DNA from: Lentzea fradiae
GTDB taxonomy: Bacteria > Actinomycetota > Actinomycetes > Mycobacteriales > Pseudonocardiaceae
DNA length: 64,000 nucleotides
Direction: 5' to 3'
Assembly: GCF_900100955.1 (NCBI RefSeq)
Contig: NZ_FNCC01000020.1
Span: forward strand, 1 to 64,000
Shown here: positions 60,991-64,000 of the stretch, piece after piece
Position numbering within the stretch: position 1 is the stretch's first letter
Layout of the letters: every line of letters begins with the position of its first letter
Position numbers and translations under genes: made by a program
The notes under the pieces: model-generated
The model's input: only the letters and a program-made list of their open reading frames with translations
What the model was told of the DNA's origin: nothing
Databases searched by the model: none

Positions 60991-63258
60991 TCAGCCGCGG
61001 CGCTCGGTCACCCACGTCGCGATCTGCGCCCGTGAGGAGAACCCGAGCTTCTGCAGGATCCGCTCGACGTGGCCCTCCGCGGTCCGGCGCGCGATCACCA
61101 GCTTGGCCGCGATCTCCTTGTTCGACAGGCCGGTCGCGATCAGGTCGGCCACCTGCTGCTCGCGCCGGGTCAGCGGGGTGAGGTCGGGGACGGGGCCGGG
61201 CCGTTCGGCCTGCTCCTCCCCGATCGCGTAGGCGATGGCGTCGTCCAGCTCGAGGTCCATGCCCTTGCGGAACACCGCGCGGAACTCCTGGTCCCCCAGC
61301 ACGGCGATGACCGCGCTCTCGCACTCGCCGTGCGGCGTGCCGAAGTAGCGCGACCCGAACATCGGGTAGCCGACGGTGTGCCAGATCTCGTTGGTGGCGC
61401 CCAGCAACGTCGCCGCGCGCACCGCGTTGCCCTGCGACGCGGAGATCCAGGCGAGCACCTCGACCGCGAGCACGATGCCCAGCAGGTCGTGGAACGTCCG
61501 CTTGATCCGCAGGCACTCCTTGCCGAGCTGGTCGGCGCGCTCGTAGTCGCCGCGCACCCAGGCGCACAGCGCCAGCACGTAGATCGCGTACGCCTGCACC
61601 CACTGCTCGCCGTGCTCCGCGGCGACGGCCCTGGCCTCGGTGCAGAGCCGTTCGGCGGCGGCGAAGTCGCGCTGGAACGTCGCCGAGATGGCCAGCTCGA
61701 CGCCCGCGAGCAGGGTGTGGCTGTTGACCAGGCCCTGGCGGCGGTAGCGGGCCACGGCCTCCTCGAACAAGGCGTCCGCCAGGACGAGGTCGTCGCCGAC
61801 CAGGTGCGTGCACGCGAGGCGGTGGGTCGCGTAGGCCAGCGCGACGCCGTCCCCTGCCTTCACGGCGTAGGCGCGGCACTCCTCCAGCATCTTGCGGGAC
61901 GCCGTGATGTCGCCCTGCAACGTCGACACGTACCCGTTGACCCACAACGCCTTCGCGCGCGCCGGTCCGGGCGGTGCGCCCGCCAGCGCGCGGTCGAGCC
62001 AGTGCCTGCCCTCGCCGAGCATCCCGCAGCCCGCCCAGTAGAACCACAGCGTCCCGGCGAGGTGCACGCAGTGGTCGCCCGCCTCGTCGAGGCAGAAGTC
62101 CAGGACCGCGCGCAGGTTCTGGTGTTCCAGGCGGGTGAGCGCGAAGATCTCCGGCTGCGCCGGGCCGAACCACTGCTTCTCGCACCGCTCCGCCCACTCG
62201 ACGAAGTGGTCTCGGTGCCGTTGCCGCAGCACGTGGTCGCGCCCGGCGGCGCGCAGCTTCTCCCAGCCGTACTGGCGCAGCGGCTCCAGCAGCCGGAACC
62301 GGGTGCCCGACGGGTGCGGCCGGGACACCACGACCGACTTGTCGACGAGGCCGGTCAGCGACCGCATGATCTCCTCGGGCTCCACGCCGTCGCCGGAGCA
62401 CACCCGTTCCGCCGCCGACAGGTCGAACGTGCCGGAGAACACCGATGCCCGCGTCCACAGGATCTGCTCGGGCCGCGTGCAGAGGTGGAAGCTCCAGTCG
62501 ACGGCTGCCTGCAGCGTCTGGTGGCGGGGATCGCCGCCGCGCCTGCCCTCCGCCAGCACCCGGAACGTGTTGTCCAACCTGGACAGCAGGTGGTCGAGCG
62601 TCAGCACGCGCAGCCGCACGGCGGCCAGTTCGACGGCCAGCGGGATGCCGTCCAGCAGCGCGCAGATCCTGGCGACCTGCTCGCGGTTGTGCGGGCCGAG
62701 CGCGAACCCCGGCTCGACGGCCGCCGCCCGTTCGGCGAACAGCGTCAACGCGGGTTCGAGCGGAAGCGGCGCGACCTGCCAGAGGTGCTCACCGGCGACA
62801 CCGAGGCGTTCCCTGCTCGTCGCGAGCACGCGCAGACCGCGGGCGGAGCGCAGCAGCACGTCCACCAGTTCGGCGGTGGCCTGCACGACGTGCTCGCAGT
62901 TGTCCAGGACCACCAGCGTCTGCCGGTCGCGCAGGTGTTCCACCAGGACCGTGCGGTGCTTGCGGACCGTGTCGTCGTGGACGCCCAGCTGTTCCAGGAC
63001 GGTGTGCACGACCAGTTCCGGGCCGGTGACGCCTCCCAGGTCGACGAACCACACCCCGTCCGGGAACGCCCGGTTCGTCTCGGCGGCAGCCCGCAGCGCC
63101 AGCCGCGTCTTGCCGACGCCGCCGACCCCCGTGAGGGTCACGAGGCGGGACTCGGACAGCAGCCGCCGCACCTCGGCGACGTCGGTCCTGCGACCGACGA
63201 AAGTAGTTGTGTCGGCAGGCAAATTGCCTTTGCGACCTGGGGAAGGGGAACCGCCCAC
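60991..63258 (-). CDS. LuxR-family regulator with NB-ARC ATPase (LAL/AfsR-like)
   Basis: This 755-aa protein begins with an NB-ARC domain: P-loop GVGGVGKTRLALR (about 44-56), VVLDNCEHVV and LRVLATSRERLGVAGE. A helical/TPR middle region follows (about 330-680). It ends in a LuxR HTH (PLTRREQQVADLIATGLSNKEIAAKLVIARRTAEGHVERILQKLGF, about 690-740). It resembles large regulators of secondary metabolism. GTG at 63258 is the likely start. It converges on the LCP gene with only eight bases between them. Confidence 0.9.
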   Translation of the reverse strand: MGGSPSPGRKGNLPADTTTFVGRRTDVAEVRRLLSESRLVTLTGVGGVGKTRLALRAAAETNRAFPDGVWFVDLGGVTGPELVVHTVLEQLGVHDDTVRKHRTVLVEHLRDRQTLVVLDNCEHVVQATAELVDVLLRSARGLRVLATSRERLGVAGEHLWQVAPLPLEPALTLFAERAAAVEPGFALGPHNREQVARICALLDGIPLAVELAAVRLRVLTLDHLLSRLDNTFRVLAEGRRGGDPRHQTLQAAVDWSFHLCTRPEQILWTRASVFSGTFDLSAAERVCSGDGVEPEEIMRSLTGLVDKSVVVSRPHPSGTRFRLLEPLRQYGWEKLRAAGRDHVLRQRHRDHFVEWAERCEKQWFGPAQPEIFALTRLEHQNLRAVLDFCLDEAGDHCVHLAGTLWFYWAGCGMLGEGRHWLDRALAGAPPGPARAKALWVNGYVSTLQGDITASRKMLEECRAYAVKAGDGVALAYATHRLACTHLVGDDLVLADALFEEAVARYRRQGLVNSHTLLAGVELAISATFQRDFAAAERLCTEARAVAAEHGEQWVQAYAIYVLALCAWVRGDYERADQLGKECLRIKRTFHDLLGIVLAVEVLAWISASQGNAVRAATLLGATNEIWHTVGYPMFGSRYFGTPHGECESAVIAVLGDQEFRAVFRKGMDLELDDAIAYAIGEEQAERPGPVPDLTPLTRREQQVADLIATGLSNKEIAAKLVIARRTAEGHVERILQKLGFSSRAQIATWVTERRG

Positions 63259-63405
63259 AGCGGCACCCTAGGTCGGCCCGTTCACCTGCTGCAACGCGGT
63301 CCCCCGGAGGTACCAACACCGGAACACGGGTAGTTACCCCCTAGGGGCGATGCCCGCACGAGGCGAGGCTTGGAGGCTTGGGACACACCTGTGGGAGGGA
63401 CCCCC

Positions 63406-64000
63406 ATGAGCGGCGACGGCCTCGAGGTCGACTTCCGCGAGCACAACGGCGTGCTGGTCGTCCGGTTCAGCGGGCTGCTCGACTGGACGACGTACCTGCG
63501 CGTGCAGGACGTGCTGCTCGACTGCGTCACGAAGGAGCTCTCGGGGGTGGTCGTCGAGCTCGACGACCTGGAGGCGGAGTCACCGGCGCTGCTCGTCGTG
63601 TTCGACGTCGTCTGGCTGTCCGCGGCGCGCTGGCCGGGGATCTCGATGAGCCTGGTCGTGGGCGGTCACCGGCTGCGGTCGACGCTGGAGTCGCGCGGCC
63701 TGCCCCGGCACATCCCGCTGCACGCCACGACCACGGACGCCACCGCCGCCGTGGTGCGGGTCGAGCACGACGACCGGGTGGACGCGACGCTGCCGACGTG
63801 CCGCTGCCTGCCGCACGTGGCCGAGCGGATCACCGAACGCGCCTGCGAGCGGTGGGGCGTCCAGTCGATGCTCGACGTCGCGCCGCAGGTCGCCGTGGAG
63901 CTCGTGTCCCACGTCGAGGACGAAAGCCCGTTGGCGCTGCTGCTGCGGATGCGCGGCGGCAAGCTGTCCGTCGCCGTGCGCACGACCGCCCGTCTCGACC
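63406..64000 (+). CDS. STAS-domain protein (partial, runs off the window)
   Basis: The ATG at 63406 follows GGGAGGGA, and the frame is open to the window end (198 residues). The first about 100 residues (VDFREHNGVLVVRFSGLLDWTTYLRVQDVLLDCV ... GVVVELDDLEA) form a STAS fold like anti-sigma-factor antagonists. The phosphorylatable Ser of SpoIIAA is not at the usual site. The rest (ITERACERWGVQSMLDVAPQVAVELVSHVED) looks like the start of a HATPase domain of serine-kinase type, so the whole may be a fused STAS-kinase regulator. Confidence 0.75.
   Translation, partial: MSGDGLEVDFREHNGVLVVRFSGLLDWTTYLRVQDVLLDCVTKELSGVVVELDDLEAESPALLVVFDVVWLSAARWPGISMSLVVGGHRLRSTLESRGLPRHIPLHATTTDATAAVVRVEHDDRVDATLPTCRCLPHVAERITERACERWGVQSMLDVAPQVAVELVSHVEDESPLALLLRMRGGKLSVAVRTTARLD

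Overview
The window is GC-rich, gene-dense DNA from a filamentous actinobacterium. Gene order and content point to the order Pseudonocardiales (a Lentzea/Saccharothrix/Lechevalieria-like genome): an actinobacterial FabD-FabH-AcpP-FabF operon with a PucR-type activator upstream, DUF3052 and DUF3145 proteins, SARP and LuxR regulators with NB-ARC domains, many GTG/TTG starts and many leaderless promoters. The genus is an inference from content only; there is no rRNA or other decisive marker here.

Layout. 1-2.7 kb: an XRE-type regulator coupled to a flavoprotein, with a divergent Cys-rich protein. 2.7-19 kb: a conserved core, tRNA-Val, ahpE, DUF3052, aceE, then an insert (M14 carboxypeptidase, PnuC, an AlkZ-like protein, an aberrant nucleotidyltransferase, a TM-helix protein, an alpha/beta hydrolase), then fasR-fabD-fabH-acpP-fabF. 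Apart from the insert this matches the M. tuberculosis ahpE-Rv2239c-aceE-Rv2242-fabD order. 19-26.5 kb: a class III lanthipeptide locus (LanKC synthetase, 54-aa SapB/AmfS-like precursor, two ABC exporters) lying between fabF and DUF3145, which are neighbours in Streptomyces. 27-28.2 kb: a decayed subtilase. 28.4-35.9 kb: a NERD-like membrane protein, VOC protein, flavin disulfide oxidoreductase, TetR, small membrane proteins, MarR and a HelD-type RNA polymerase motor. 36-38.7 kb: a lone NACHT ATPase of the type known from bacterial anti-phage defence, with foreign-looking composition and a long hairpin over its ribosome binding site. 38.6-45.3 kb: two crcB genes, MarR, a methyltransferase, a GGDEF/degenerate-EAL protein and the three-gene pnt transhydrogenase operon. 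45.4-47.6 kb: bacterial nitric oxide synthase followed at once by an amino acid permease. 47.8-52.6 kb: FAD monooxygenase with a divergent TetR and a doubled palindromic operator, then a leader-peptide-controlled ABC-F gene in one operon with a P450 and a ferredoxin. 52.8-64 kb: a SARP regulator, a small secreted protein, an HTH-less TPR protein, a glycosyltransferase carrying a dead NodB domain with small membrane partners and a divergent LCP ligase, a large LuxR regulator and a truncated STAS protein.

How the parts work together. The fab genes overlap or abut and should be one transcript driven by FasR. The lanthipeptide genes form a self-contained modify-and-export unit; two strong hairpins after the precursor gene would let its message outnumber the transporter message. 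The ABC-F/P450/ferredoxin operon looks like ribosome protection plus oxidation, switched on by ribosome stalling on a ten-codon leader ORF. The GT2/LCP neighbourhood looks like cell-surface glycopolymer synthesis and attachment. The most unusual items are the NACHT gene with its hairpin, the Pro-expanded lanthionine motif, the ABC-F attenuator operon, the nucleotidyltransferase without its signature loop and the three-copy intergenic palindrome family.
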